Shown: positions 16,626-25,936 of the stretch, piece after piece
Layout of the letters: each line of letters opens with the position of its first letter
Position numbering within the stretch: the stretch's first letter is position 1
Assembly (NCBI RefSeq): GCF_001431525.1
Contig: NZ_LDJH01000007.1
Coordinates: forward strand, 1-64,000
Direction: 5' to 3'
Origin: Stenotrophomonas koreensis
GTDB taxonomy: Bacteria > Pseudomonadota > Gammaproteobacteria > Xanthomonadales > Xanthomonadaceae
Length of the DNA stretch: 64,000 bases
The notes under the pieces: generated by a model
The model's database searches: none
What the model was told of the DNA's origin: nothing
What the model saw: the letters and a program-made list of their open reading frames with translations, nothing else
Translations under genes and position numbers: made by a program

Positions 16626-16651
16626 ATCAGGGCGCCTGCGGGCGCCCTGAT
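16626..16651 (+). terminator. Hairpin terminator after dapA
   Basis: ATCAGGGCGCC-tgcg-GGCGCCCTGAT is a perfect 11-bp stem with a tetraloop, 23 bp past the dapA stop. No clear T-run follows. Confidence 0.65.
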
Positions 16652-16801
16652 GCATTGGGCCGGTCCACAGCCGGCGGTGCCGCTTGCACCTGCACAGCCC
16701 AGATACGGCACCTGCCCTGGGGGTGGACAGCAGCGATGACAGGAAACCGAAGGCAGCCGCCAGCCTCATCAGCCCCAGGCCGCTCATGTAGAGCAGGTCA
16801 C

Positions 16802-16825
16802 TGATCAGCTGATCAGCTGATCAGC
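16802..16825. repeat. Three tandem TGATCAGC octamers
   Basis: Three head-to-tail copies of TGATCAGC, each containing the palindrome TGATCA, lie just beyond the stop of the DUF2789 gene. The array is self-complementary in several registers. It could be a slippage-prone microsatellite or a downstream structure for that gene. Confidence 0.8.
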
Positions 16826-16831
16826 CTGACA

Positions 16832-17089
16832 TCACAACCCGGTCTGAGCCTTGACCGCGTCCTCGTGCAGCGACTCGTTCAGGGCATCGACGATGTGGAT
16901 CCAGGCACCGTCCTTGGCCATGGTCTCGCGCAGGAACGAGCGCTGGCCCTGGTTCCAGTACGGCGCATCGACGATATGAACCTCCGCCGGCAACTGGTGC
17001 TCGGTGATGAACTGCGCGATGGCCGCATCATCGGCCTCCAGCCCCAGCTGCAGGAACAGGTTGCTCATGCGGATTTCGGAAATGTCCAT
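16832..17089 (-). CDS. DUF2789-family protein
   Basis: 85 residues, acidic, cytoplasmic, no signal or membrane segment. The sequence (NLFLQLGLEADDAAIAQFI, DAPYWNQGQRSFLRE) is typical of the short DUF2789 family of Gammaproteobacteria. The start is fixed by GGAGAC six bases upstream. Function unknown. Confidence 0.8.
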   Translation of the reverse strand: MDISEIRMSNLFLQLGLEADDAAIAQFITEHQLPAEVHIVDAPYWNQGQRSFLRETMAKDGAWIHIVDALNESLHEDAVKAQTGL

Positions 17090-17156
17090 GGGTGTCTCCG
17101 GTCAGGGCAAAGGTCAACAATAGGGGCAATCGGCCGGTCATCCCAGCCGGAAGGGC

Positions 17157-18254
17157 TCAACCGCGGTGCGCACTGCCCAGGTACTCGGCGCTCTGCATCT
17201 CGATCAGACGGCTGGCGGTGCGCTCGAAGGCGCCGGCCAGGCGGATGCCCGAATACAGCAACGGCGGCGCATCCTGCGCGGTGCACACCAGGTTGACGTG
17301 GCGGTCATACAGCTCGTCGATCAGGTTGACGAAGCGGCGCGCGGCATCTTCATTCATGCGGTCAAAATGCGGGATGCCACCGAGCAGCACCGTGGTGAAT
17401 TCGGTGGCGATCTCGATGTAGTCAGCCGGCCCGCGCGGGCCTTCGCACAGCGCCGGGAAGTCGAACCAGACGATCGACTTGCCGCGCGCGCGCACCGGGA
17501 TCTTGCGGCCTTCGATTTCGATGTTGCCGGCCTTCGGTTCGCTGCCACCGGTCAGGTCGGCCCAGCGCCCGCCCAGCCAGGCATCGCTGTCGGCTTCCAG
17601 CGGCGCGCGGTAGACCGGCGAGCGGGTCAGCGCGCGCATGCGGTAGTCCTCGCTGCCTTCGGCGTACAGCTCCACGCAGTGCTGCTGCAGCATCGCGATC
17701 GCCGGCAGGAAGCTCTCGCGCTGCAGGCCATGCAGGTACAGGTTGCCGATGGCCGTGTTGGAGGTGGTCACCAGGGTCACGCCCTCGGCGAACAGCCGGT
17801 CCAGCAGCCGCGACAGCAGCATCGCATCGCCGATGTCGGTGACGAAGAACTCGTCCAGCACCAGCACGCGCAGGTTGGCACGCCACTGCCGGGCAATGGT
17901 CGCCAGCGGGTCGGCCTCGCCCTGGTGCTGGCGCAGTTTTTCGTGGATGCCGCGCATGAAGCGGTGGAAATGGGTGCGGTACTTCTGTTCGGTCGGCAGG
18001 CCGTCATAGAACAGGTCCACCAGGAAGGTCTTGCCGCGCCCTACCCCGCCCCAGAAATACAGGCCCTTGACCGGTTCGGGCTTGCGCAGGCGCGCTGACA
18101 GGCGCGCCAGCAGGCCATTGCCCGGCGCGTCGGCAAGCAGGCCGACATGGATGCGGTCCAGCTCGCGCAGGGCCGCATGCTGGGCAGGATCATCTTTCCA
18201 GGCACCTCGGGCCACGCCTTCGGCGTAGCGCTGGCTGGGGGTCAATACGGACAT
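17157..18254 (-). CDS. zapE: Cell division protein ZapE (AFG1-like ATPase)
   Basis: 365 residues. Walker A GGVGRGKT at 69-76 and Walker B VLVLDEFFVTD. SNTAIGNLY and the arginine-finger region follow, as in AFG1/YhcM P-loop ATPases; E. coli ZapE associates with the Z ring. ATG 18254 lies 2 bp past the stop of the upstream hydrolase, so the two are co-translated; a TTG two codons earlier is less likely. Confidence 0.92.
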   Translation of the reverse strand: MSVLTPSQRYAEGVARGAWKDDPAQHAALRELDRIHVGLLADAPGNGLLARLSARLRKPEPVKGLYFWGGVGRGKTFLVDLFYDGLPTEQKYRTHFHRFMRGIHEKLRQHQGEADPLATIARQWRANLRVLVLDEFFVTDIGDAMLLSRLLDRLFAEGVTLVTTSNTAIGNLYLHGLQRESFLPAIAMLQQHCVELYAEGSEDYRMRALTRSPVYRAPLEADSDAWLGGRWADLTGGSEPKAGNIEIEGRKIPVRARGKSIVWFDFPALCEGPRGPADYIEIATEFTTVLLGGIPHFDRMNEDAARRFVNLIDELYDRHVNLVCTAQDAPPLLYSGIRLAGAFERTASRLIEMQSAEYLGSAHRG

Positions 18255-18256
18255 CG

Positions 18257-18928
18257 TCAAACCGTGGAATCAGGCAGCCAGCGGCGCACTTCGTGAGCGA
18301 TCGCGCCACGCAGGTCGATCAGCTTGCGGTGGAAGAAATGGGTGGTATCGGGCATCCGCACCAGTGCCGGCGGCTCCGGCTGGTCGGCAACCCAGTCAAA
18401 CACCCCTTGCGGCGGCACGATCTCGTCGGCCTCGCCCATGATCACCAGCCACTGGTCCGGCGGGTTGACCGCATCAAAATTCCAGTCGCGCCGCCCGACC
18501 GGCGGGGCAATCGAAATCAACGCCGCCGGGGACAGACGGTCACAGGCGCGCAGCGAGACATAGGCACCAAAGCTGAAACCACCCAGCCACAGCTGGTAGC
18601 CCGGCAGGCTGGCGCGTACCCAGTTGGCCACACAGGCCAGGTCGTCCTGTTCGCCCACGCCGTTGTCGTAGTGGCCGGCCGATTGGCCGACCCCGCGGAA
18701 ATTCAGCCGCACCACGCTGATGCCCAGGTCACGCAGCGCGCGCGCGGCCATGGTCACCACCTTGTTGTGCATGCTGCCGCCCTCGATGGACAGCGGATGG
18801 CACAGCACGGCAACCACCGGCTGCGCCGCCGCCGGCTCATCGGGCAGGTCCACGGCCAGTTCCAGCGGGCCGGCGGGGCCATCGAGCAACAGGCTGGTGC
18901 TGACGGCGGGGAATGTGGGGGTATCCAT
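18257..18928 (-). CDS. Alpha/beta hydrolase, CC/Se-type short esterase-like
   Basis: 223 residues. CHPLSIEGGSMHNKVV, the nucleophile elbow GGFSFGAY (Ser), VIMGEADEIVP (Asp) and a terminal DTTHFFHRK (His) form the hydrolase triad. This resembles the YdeN/OsmC-associated dienelactone-hydrolase-like group acting on small esters. Substrate unknown. Start 18928 avoids an upstream extension to 18964. It is first in an operon with zapE. Confidence 0.8.
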   Translation of the reverse strand: MDTPTFPAVSTSLLLDGPAGPLELAVDLPDEPAAAQPVVAVLCHPLSIEGGSMHNKVVTMAARALRDLGISVVRLNFRGVGQSAGHYDNGVGEQDDLACVANWVRASLPGYQLWLGGFSFGAYVSLRACDRLSPAALISIAPPVGRRDWNFDAVNPPDQWLVIMGEADEIVPPQGVFDWVADQPEPPALVRMPDTTHFFHRKLIDLRGAIAHEVRRWLPDSTV

Positions 18929-18996
18929 GCGTGCATGATACCGTCCCGCAGCAAGGGCGTTCACCGCCCGGTCGTCAGGGCAACAAAGGTGGTGTG

Positions 18997-19872
18997 ATGC
19001 TGTATCTGGTCATCAGCGTGTTGTGCAGCGTCAGCGTCGGCGTGCTGCTCAAGTATTGGGGTGGGCGCGGGATGGATGCCGGGCAACTGGTGACCTGGAA
19101 CTACCTGGCCGCCAGCAGCCTGGCCTGGCTGGTGCTGCGCCCCTCCACCGAGGTGTTCAGCGCCAGCACCACCCCGTGGGCGCTGCTGCTGGTGCTGGGC
19201 CTGGCCTTGCCGGCGGTGTTCCTGTTGATGGCACGCAGCCTGGCCAGCGCCGGCATCGTGCGTACCGATGCGGCACAGCGGCTGTCGCTGCTGATTTCGC
19301 TGGCCGCGGCCTTTTTGCTGTTTGGCGAAGTGGCCAACCACTGGAAGCTGGCCGGGCTGGCCACCGGGCTGGTCGCCATTGGCTGCCTGCTGGCGCGCCC
19401 GCTGCAGCGCAGCCTGTGGGCCGAGCGGCGCAGCCCGGCGTGGCCATGGCTGCTGGGGACCTGGGCCGGTTACGGCGCCATCGATATTGCCCTGAAGCAG
19501 GTCGCCAGCAGCGGCACCGCAACCACGGCCGCACTGGGCGTGAGTTTTGTGCTGGCCTTCGTGCTGATGCTGGCACTGCAACTGTGGCGCCAGGCACGCC
19601 GGCGCACCCGCCTGGACCTGGCCCACCTGGCGGCCGGCCTGCTGCTGGGAGGACTGAACTTCACCAACATCCTGACCTACATCCGCGCCCACCAGGCCAT
19701 GAGCGAAAGCCCGGCCACGGTGTTTGCCGGCATGAACATCGGCGTGGTCGCACTGGGCACGCTGGCCGGGGTGCTGCTGTTTGGCGAACGTACCAGCCGC
19801 ACCAACCAGTTCGGGCTGTTGCTGGCCATTGCCGCCATCGGCCTGATCGCCCACGGCAGCCAGCCAGGGTAA
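18997..19872 (+). CDS. EamA/DMT-family transporter
   Basis: 291 residues, about ten hydrophobic segments in two repeats of five. The second repeat contains NFTNILTYIRAHQAMSES and ends FGERTSRTNQFGLLLAIAAI, a typical EamA closing hairpin. Predicted inner-membrane metabolite or drug exporter; substrate unknown. It is divergent from the hydrolase-zapE operon. Confidence 0.8.
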   Translation: MLYLVISVLCSVSVGVLLKYWGGRGMDAGQLVTWNYLAASSLAWLVLRPSTEVFSASTTPWALLLVLGLALPAVFLLMARSLASAGIVRTDAAQRLSLLISLAAAFLLFGEVANHWKLAGLATGLVAIGCLLARPLQRSLWAERRSPAWPWLLGTWAGYGAIDIALKQVASSGTATTAALGVSFVLAFVLMLALQLWRQARRRTRLDLAHLAAGLLLGGLNFTNILTYIRAHQAMSESPATVFAGMNIGVVALGTLAGVLLFGERTSRTNQFGLLLAIAAIGLIAHGSQPG

Positions 19873-19886
19873 ACCGGCAGCCGGCC

Positions 19887-19904
19887 CCGGCGCAGGTGCG
19901 CCGG
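19887..19904. terminator. Possible bidirectional hairpin between convergent genes
   Basis: CCGGCGCAGGTGCGCCGG is an inverted repeat in the 57-bp gap between the transporter and nuclease stops, with weaker pairing outside. No T-runs. Confidence 0.35.
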
Positions 19905-19929
19905 GAGCCGGTGCCTGGCCAGAGCAGGA

Positions 19930-21654
19930 TTACAGATCCAGCCCCAGCAGCAACGGATCATGATCCGAAGAGCGCCAAGGGCCAGGCTGGTTGCCAGCGG
20001 CATAACCGACGCTTTCCGGCTCATCGGCATTGATATGCCATTCGGCCGCACCACGCAGCTGGCCGGCCAGCGTCGGGCTGAGCAGGGCATGGTCCAGCCG
20101 GCCGTTCAAGCCGTTGTAGACGTAACTGTACGGCTGGGCGACCCCGGCAATGGCAAACGCATCGCGCCAGCCCGCTGCATCCAGGGTGCGGATCGGCTGC
20201 TCCATCGCATGGGCGTTGAAATCCCCCAGCACCACCGCATGCGGGCTGCCACTGGCGGTCGGGTCACTGGCCAGCCAGGCCACAATGCGCTGGGCACTGT
20301 CGGTACGGATGGCATTGAAGCAGCCCTGGCCATCGCCCTGGTCCATATCCGGCCCACTGGCATCACCGCAGCCCTTGGATTTGAGGTGGATGGCGGTGAC
20401 GCTGAACACCGGGCCATCGCCGCGCCGGAAGGCCTGGGTCAACGGCACCCGGCTCCAGCGCATGAACGGGCCCTCTTCCAGCACCGCCGGCCTGCCCACC
20501 GGGGTCAGCACCCGGTGGCGGTAGATGATGCCGACCCGGATCGAATCACTGCCCGGGCCGGTACCGGCATCGACAAAACGCCAGTCGCCCGGACCGGCCT
20601 TGTCGGCATTGAGCGCATCGACCAGCTGCGCGATCGACGATGCCGGACCAAAGCCATCGTTTTCCAGCTCCATCAGCGCAGCCACGTCGGCACCCAGCCC
20701 GTTGATGCTGGCCACCAGCTTGGCCTGCTGCGCGGCCAGCTGCTCGATACTGGCGGCCCCGCGCGGGGTCGGGAAACCGGTACCACGGCCATCGCCGTTG
20801 AAATAATTTTCCAGGTTGAAGGCGGCAATCTTCAGCGTGCCGGGCAGCTGTGGCGCCGCCAACGGCCGTGCTACCGGCGGCAGCGGCAACGGCCGGCGCA
20901 ACTGCAGGCGCCAGGCCGGGCCATGGCGCTGCTCGACGATGCCCTCCACCTGCGACAGCTGCATGCCGCCGCGCGGCAGCTGGCCGGCCGGCAGCAACGG
21001 CAGCGAATCCGGATCGCGCACATCGCTGCCATCGTCCAGGATCAACAGCCGGCGCTGGTTGTCGGCGGCAATCGCGCGGGCCTGCTCACTGCCGGGCAGG
21101 GCCATCTCGGTGGGCTGCCACAACGCACCGTCAAATGCCGTCCACACTTCCCCGGAACGCTCCAGGTTGTGCAACCCGACCACGGTCAGCGGTGCCTGGA
21201 TCTGCACCGGCAGGCCTTCGTAGGCCTCCCAGTTGGCCGGCGCCGCCGTCAGCACCACCGGCCCGGGCGCGGGCAGCCCACGGCAGGAGGCGGCCTGGAT
21301 GTTCTGTGCCTTCAGCGCGGTCATGCTCTGGGTGCTGCGCCCGGCCGGCTGCTCGACCACCTCACCGCGCACCCGCAGGCAGGCCGCCCGGGGCAGGCGC
21401 ACCGCACCCTCGGCCAGCACCAGCAGGCCCTCGGAGGTAGCCGGGTTGCCGTCGGCGGCACCGTGCAGGTAGAAACCATCCAGGCCATCGCGCAGGTCAG
21501 CGCTCAGGCGGCCTTCGACGGTTACGGTCTGGCCCAGCAACGGGCTTTGTGCGCCTTCGCCCTGGACCGCGCCGATCAGGGTGATGGAAGGCTTGGCCTG
21601 CAGCGGCAACGCCGCCGCACAGGCCAGGACAAGCAGGGAAAGACGCAATGACAT
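19930..21654 (-). CDS. Secreted endonuclease/exonuclease/phosphatase-family nuclease (ExeM/NucH-like)
   Basis: 574 residues. The signal peptide is about 1-20. An N-terminal OB-like region (LLGQTVTVEGRLSADL) is followed by the DNase I-like domain from about residue 295: KIAAFNLENYFNGDGRG, ALMELENDG, VTAIHLKSKG, VVLGDFNAHAMEQP and SSDHDPLLLGL, the Mg-binding and catalytic residues. Length and the early OB domain match extracellular ExeM/NucH nucleases that degrade DNA for nutrition or biofilm turnover. GAGGA ribosome-binding site before 21654. Confidence 0.88.
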   Translation of the reverse strand: MSLRLSLLVLACAAALPLQAKPSITLIGAVQGEGAQSPLLGQTVTVEGRLSADLRDGLDGFYLHGAADGNPATSEGLLVLAEGAVRLPRAACLRVRGEVVEQPAGRSTQSMTALKAQNIQAASCRGLPAPGPVVLTAAPANWEAYEGLPVQIQAPLTVVGLHNLERSGEVWTAFDGALWQPTEMALPGSEQARAIAADNQRRLLILDDGSDVRDPDSLPLLPAGQLPRGGMQLSQVEGIVEQRHGPAWRLQLRRPLPLPPVARPLAAPQLPGTLKIAAFNLENYFNGDGRGTGFPTPRGAASIEQLAAQQAKLVASINGLGADVAALMELENDGFGPASSIAQLVDALNADKAGPGDWRFVDAGTGPGSDSIRVGIIYRHRVLTPVGRPAVLEEGPFMRWSRVPLTQAFRRGDGPVFSVTAIHLKSKGCGDASGPDMDQGDGQGCFNAIRTDSAQRIVAWLASDPTASGSPHAVVLGDFNAHAMEQPIRTLDAAGWRDAFAIAGVAQPYSYVYNGLNGRLDHALLSPTLAGQLRGAAEWHINADEPESVGYAAGNQPGPWRSSDHDPLLLGLDL

Positions 21655-21715
21655 CACAATCCTCGGCAACAACAAGGCGCTGCAGACAGCGCTGGGCAAT
21701 GACAAAAACGCCAAC

Positions 21716-21731
21716 GCCGCCCGCAGGCGGC
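21716..21731 (-). terminator. Intrinsic terminator after the cytochrome c gene
   Basis: GCCGCC-cgca-GGCGGC, followed on the minus strand after 7 bases by a TTTTT run, 21 bp beyond the cytochrome stop. Confidence 0.6.
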
Positions 21732-21752
21732 GCTGGTCGCAGCGATGGAAGC

Positions 21753-22265
21753 TTACTGCAGGTTGCCCAGCATCCAGTCCACCGTGGCCTTGACCTGCTC
21801 ATCGGTCAGCCCCGGATTGCCGCCCTTGGGCGGCATGATGCCGGCCCCGGTAAAGCCCTCGATGGCATGCCGGTACAGGACATCATTGCCCTGGGCGATG
21901 CGCGCGGACCACTGCGCACGCTGCAGGGTCGGGGCCATGCCCACCCCGGTGGTATGGCAGGCACCACACAGGTTGTCGTAGATGACCTTGCCATCCAGGG
22001 TGCCGCCATAAGCCGCATTGGCCGAGGCCGCCGCCAGTGCGGCCGCCTGCGCCGCTGCCTGCGCTGCGGCACCGGTAGCACCGGCATACACCGCGCCGGC
22101 CGGGGCGATCCGTGCCTGCACCCGCGCCTGCGCCGCTGGCGACACTTCGGCCGGCAGGCTGCGGTGCAGGAAGGCGGCCAGCACGATCAGCGCCAGTGTC
22201 ACCAGCGCCAGAAAACCGATGACCAGGGAAAACCGCTTCAGGAACTCAAGATCGTAGTTGCGCAC
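21753..22265 (-). CDS. Membrane-anchored c5-type cytochrome
   Basis: 170 residues. An uncleaved N-terminal anchor (about 12-33) puts the domain in the periplasm. A very Ala-rich linker (about 56-85) is followed by a single haem site CGACH (100-104) and distal Met144 in GAGIMPPKGG. Its class I fold is like cytochrome c5, an electron donor/acceptor of the respiratory chain. Monocistronic with its own terminator. Confidence 0.88.
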   Translation of the reverse strand: MRNYDLEFLKRFSLVIGFLALVTLALIVLAAFLHRSLPAEVSPAAQARVQARIAPAGAVYAGATGAAAQAAAQAAALAAASANAAYGGTLDGKVIYDNLCGACHTTGVGMAPTLQRAQWSARIAQGNDVLYRHAIEGFTGAGIMPPKGGNPGLTDEQVKATVDWMLGNLQ

Positions 22266-22390
22266 GTCGCATTACCCCAGAGCAGGTGGCAGCCGAACCG
22301 CAGCAGTGGGGCGAGTATGAACAGACATCCGCCCCGGCTGCAACGCCCGCGGGCGAACTTGCCATGTCGCAGCGCAACAGTTGGCCGCAG

Positions 22391-22936
22391 TTACGGACTG
22401 GCGGCAGCCACCTGCCCGCGCGCCTCGCGCTCGGCCTTGCGGCGCGCCGCTTCGCTGCGCCGGAATTCCCAGGGGGCCTGGGCATCCTTGTCGGCCCACA
22501 ACCCGCGCCCAGCCCGTCTGGCACCGGTTTCCAGCCGCAGCAGGGTGCTGTCGTTGAGATACTGGCGATAGGCCCAGGCCATCCCGGAACGCACCATTTC
22601 CTGGTTGGCGTTGAGCCCACCCAGGTGGATCACGCCGATCACCCGGCCGTAGCGGTCACTGCCCTGCTCCTGGATCAGCACCTGGCGGTCAAACACCAGC
22701 TCGGCCAGATGCTGGCGCGAACGCGTGCCGAAGGCCTGCCGGCGCTCGGGCGCATCAATGCTGGCAAGGCGCACCCGCACCTGTTCCTTGCGATCGCCAT
22801 GGTCACGCAGCACGGTCACCGTATCGCCATCGGCCACCCGCACCACCCGGCCGTGGAAATCGGCCCACGCCAGACCCGGCAACAGGCACAGCCCAGCCAC
22901 TACCGCCTTCCATCCCGCTACTTGCAGCACAACCAC
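22391..22936 (-). CDS. Secreted thermonuclease (SNase-like) family protein
   Basis: About 181 residues. After a hydrophobic export signal ending GLAWA come [24 protein letters not shown], the [10 protein letters not shown] helix and [10 protein letters not shown], carrying the Asp, Arg and Glu residues of the staphylococcal-nuclease active site. The C-terminal tail is Arg/Lys/Glu-rich. The start is uncertain: GTG 22936 gives a compact signal peptide, but no good ribosome-binding site exists for it, GTG 22930 or the remote GTG 23074. Confidence 0.75.
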   Translation of the reverse strand: MVVLQVAGWKAVVAGLCLLPGLAWADFHGRVVRVADGDTVTVLRDHGDRKEQVRVRLASIDAPERRQAFGTRSRQHLAELVFDRQVLIQEQGSDRYGRVIGVIHLGGLNANQEMVRSGMAWAYRQYLNDSTLLRLETGARRAGRGLWADKDAQAPWEFRRSEAARRKAEREARGQVAAASP

Positions 22937-23148
22937 TACCCGAAAAACAAAAACAGCCGCACAGCATAGCGCTGCCGCCACTGACGGACTTTCCCGCTGC
23001 TGTCCGCTTGCGCTGGCCTTCCTTGCGCGCTGCACGATGCTTCCGCTCGGCGAGAAAGTTACGCTTGATACCAATTAGTCCCGGGCGGCGCTCGCGCGTC
23101 CTCCCCTCTCGGTGCTGTCAGTCCATTACCTGTTGTTCGGAGCTCCAG

Positions 23149-24318
23149 ATGCACGTGCCAATGTTGGATTTCGCCTTGGGCGAGGAAATTGACCTGTTGC
23201 GCGCCAGCGTGGCCGGGTTTGCGGCCAACCGTATTGCCCCGCTGGCCGACGCTGCCGACCGCGACAGCGCCTTCCCCAACGCGCTGTGGCCGGAGCTGGG
23301 CGAGCAGGGCCTGCTGGGCATCACCGTGGAGGAGGAATACGGCGGCAGCGGCATGGGCTACCTGGCCCATGTGGTGGCGATGGAGGAGATCTCGCGTGCT
23401 TCCGGGGGCATCGGCCTGAGTTATGGCGCCCACTCCAACCTGTGCCTGAACCAGCTGCGCAAGAACGGCAATGAGCAGCAGAAGCAGCGCTGGCTGCCGA
23501 AGCTGTGCAGCGGGCAGCACATCGGTGCGCTGGCGATGAGCGAACCCGGCGCCGGCTCGGATGTGGTCTCGATGCGCCTGCATGCCGCCGCCACCGACGG
23601 CGGCTTCGTGCTCAACGGCAACAAGATGTGGATCACCAACGGCCCGGACGCCGATGTGCTGATCGTCTACGCCAAGACCGACCCGGCCGCCGGCTCGCGC
23701 GGGATTACCGCCTTCATCATTGAAAAGGGCATGCCCGGTTTTGCCACCGCACAGAAGCTGGACAAGCTGGGCATGCGCTCGTCCAACACCTGTGAACTGG
23801 TATTCACCGATTGCTTCGTGCCGGCAGAAAACGTGCTGGGCACGGTCGGTGGCGGCGTGCGCGTGCTGATGAGCGGGCTGGATTACGAGCGCATCGTGCT
23901 GGCCGGCGGCCCGCTCGGGCTGATGGCCGCGGCGATGGATGTGGTGCTGCCCTACGTGCACCAGCGCCAGCAGTTCGGCCAGGCGATCGGCAGCTTCCAG
24001 CTGATCCAGGCCAAGCTGGCGGACATGTACGTCGCGCTCAATGCCACCCGTGCCTATGTGTATGCGGTGGCGCGCGCGGCCGATGCCGGCCGGGTGACCC
24101 GCCAGGATGCGGCCGGGGTGATCCTGTTTGCGGCCGAGAAGGCCACCTGGCTGGCTGGCGAGGCGATCCAGATCCTCGGCGGCAACGGCTACATCAATGA
24201 CTACCCGACCGGCCGGCTTTGGCGCGATGCCAAGCTGTACGAGATCGGTGCCGGCACCTCGGAGATCCGCCGGATGCTGATCGGCCGTGAGCTGTTCAAC
24301 CAGACCGCACAGGGCTGA
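23149..24318 (+). CDS. liuA: Isovaleryl-CoA dehydrogenase
   Basis: 389 residues, FAD acyl-CoA dehydrogenase. [15 protein letters not shown] and [11 protein letters not shown] form the FAD/substrate region, [12 protein letters not shown] holds the catalytic Glu at the position diagnostic of isovaleryl-CoA dehydrogenases, and [16 protein letters not shown] lies near the end. It oxidises isovaleryl-CoA to 3-methylcrotonyl-CoA in leucine breakdown. First gene of the operon, 3 bp before liuB. Confidence 0.93.
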   Translation: MHVPMLDFALGEEIDLLRASVAGFAANRIAPLADAADRDSAFPNALWPELGEQGLLGITVEEEYGGSGMGYLAHVVAMEEISRASGGIGLSYGAHSNLCLNQLRKNGNEQQKQRWLPKLCSGQHIGALAMSEPGAGSDVVSMRLHAAATDGGFVLNGNKMWITNGPDADVLIVYAKTDPAAGSRGITAFIIEKGMPGFATAQKLDKLGMRSSNTCELVFTDCFVPAENVLGTVGGGVRVLMSGLDYERIVLAGGPLGLMAAAMDVVLPYVHQRQQFGQAIGSFQLIQAKLADMYVALNATRAYVYAVARAADAGRVTRQDAAGVILFAAEKATWLAGEAIQILGGNGYINDYPTGRLWRDAKLYEIGAGTSEIRRMLIGRELFNQTAQG

Positions 24319-24321
24319 GCG

Positions 24322-25932
24322 ATGAGCGTCCTGACCAGCCAGCTGCAACCGGGCAGCGAGGAATTCCAGCACAACCAGGCGGCGATGCAGGCCGCCGTGG
24401 CCGAACTGCGCGATGCCCTGGCCCGGGCCTCCGCCGGCGGCAGTGAAGCGGCGCGTGCCAAGCACCTGGCCCGCGGCAAGCTGCTGGTGCGCCAGCGCAT
24501 CGATGCCCTGCTCGATGCCGGCAGCCCGTTCCTGGAAATCGCCCCGTTGGCCGCCCACGGCATGTACGGCGACGAGGTGCCCTGCGCCGGCGTGGTCGCC
24601 GGGATCGGCCGGGTGTCCGGGGTGGACTGCTTGATCGTGGCCAACGATGCCACCGTCAAGGGCGGCACCTACTACCCGATCACGGTGAAAAAGCACCTGC
24701 GCGCGCAGGAGGTCGCCCGCGAGAACCGGCTGCCGTGCATCTACCTGGTCGACTCCGGTGGCGCCTTCCTGCCGCTGCAGGACGAGGTGTTCCCCGACCG
24801 CGACCACTTCGGCCGCATCTTCTACAACCAGGCCACACTGTCGGCGGCCGGCATCCCGCAGATTGCCTGTGTGATGGGCAGCTGCACCGCCGGTGGCGCC
24901 TACGTGCCGGCGATGAGCGATGAGACGGTGATCGTGCGCGAACAGGGCACGATCTTCCTCGGCGGCCCGCCGCTGGTGAAGGCCGCCACCGGCGAGGAAG
25001 TCAGCGCCGAGGACCTGGGCGGTGGCGATGTGCACACCCGCATCTCCGGGGTGGCCGACCATCTGGCCGATGACGATGCCCAGGCGCTGGCGCGGGTGCG
25101 CCAGATCGTGGCCAACCTCAACTGGCAGCAGCCGCCCTGCCCCTGGGCCCTGCGCCAGCCGCTGCCGCCGCGTTATCCGGCCGCCGAGCTGTACGGGGTG
25201 ATCCCGGCCGATACCCGCAAGCCGTTCGATGTGCGCGAGGTGATCGCCCGTCTGGTTGATGATTCGGTGCTGGACGAGTTCAAGGCCCGCTACGGCACCA
25301 CCCTGGTCTGTGGTTTTGCCCATATCGAAGGCATGCCGGTGGGCATCATCGCCAACAACGGCATCCTGTTTTCCGAGTCCGCACTCAAGGGCGCGCACTT
25401 CATCCAGCTGTGCTGCCAGCGCGGCATCCCGTTGGTGTTCTTGCAGAACATCACCGGCTTCATGGTCGGGCAGAAGGCCGAGCACGGTGGCATCGCCCGC
25501 GATGGCGCCAAGCTGGTGGCTGCGGTGTCCTGCGCACGCGTGCCCAAGTACACGGTGGTGATCGGCGGCAGCTTCGGCGCCGGCAACTACGGCATGTGCG
25601 GGCGCGCCTTCTCGCCGCGCCTGATGTGGATGTGGCCCAACGCGCGGATCAGCGTGATGGGCGGCGAGCAGGCGGCCAACGTGCTGGCCACGGTCAAGCG
25701 CGATGGCCTGGCCGCCCGTGGCCAGGGCTGGACAGCCGAGGAGGAAGCCACGTTCAAGGCACCAATCCAGGCCCAGTTCGAAGCCCAGGGCCACCCGCTG
25801 TATGCCAGCGCGCGGTTGTGGGACGACGGCGTGATCGACCCGGCCGATACCCGCCGCGTGCTCGCCCTGGCGCTGGCCGCCAGCCTCAATGCCCCGGCCG
25901 AAGCCACCGGCTTCGGCGTGTTCCGGATGTAA
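24322..25932 (+). CDS. liuB: Methylcrotonyl-CoA carboxylase, carboxyltransferase (beta) subunit
   Basis: 536 residues, two crotonase-like carboxyltransferase halves. [44 protein letters not shown] and [19 protein letters not shown] are hallmark MCC-beta segments. It transfers carboxyl from biotin to 3-methylcrotonyl-CoA. Tightly spaced between liuA (3 bp) and liuD (4 bp). Confidence 0.95.
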   Translation: MSVLTSQLQPGSEEFQHNQAAMQAAVAELRDALARASAGGSEAARAKHLARGKLLVRQRIDALLDAGSPFLEIAPLAAHGMYGDEVPCAGVVAGIGRVSGVDCLIVANDATVKGGTYYPITVKKHLRAQEVARENRLPCIYLVDSGGAFLPLQDEVFPDRDHFGRIFYNQATLSAAGIPQIACVMGSCTAGGAYVPAMSDETVIVREQGTIFLGGPPLVKAATGEEVSAEDLGGGDVHTRISGVADHLADDDAQALARVRQIVANLNWQQPPCPWALRQPLPPRYPAAELYGVIPADTRKPFDVREVIARLVDDSVLDEFKARYGTTLVCGFAHIEGMPVGIIANNGILFSESALKGAHFIQLCCQRGIPLVFLQNITGFMVGQKAEHGGIARDGAKLVAAVSCARVPKYTVVIGGSFGAGNYGMCGRAFSPRLMWMWPNARISVMGGEQAANVLATVKRDGLAARGQGWTAEEEATFKAPIQAQFEAQGHPLYASARLWDDGVIDPADTRRVLALALAASLNAPAEATGFGVFRM

Positions 25933-25936
25933 GCCG

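Noticed and set aside
16338..16787. 149-residue minus-strand frame downstream of dapA
   Set aside because: Mostly antisense to dapA, Arg/Pro-rich, crosses the dapA terminator; no domain.
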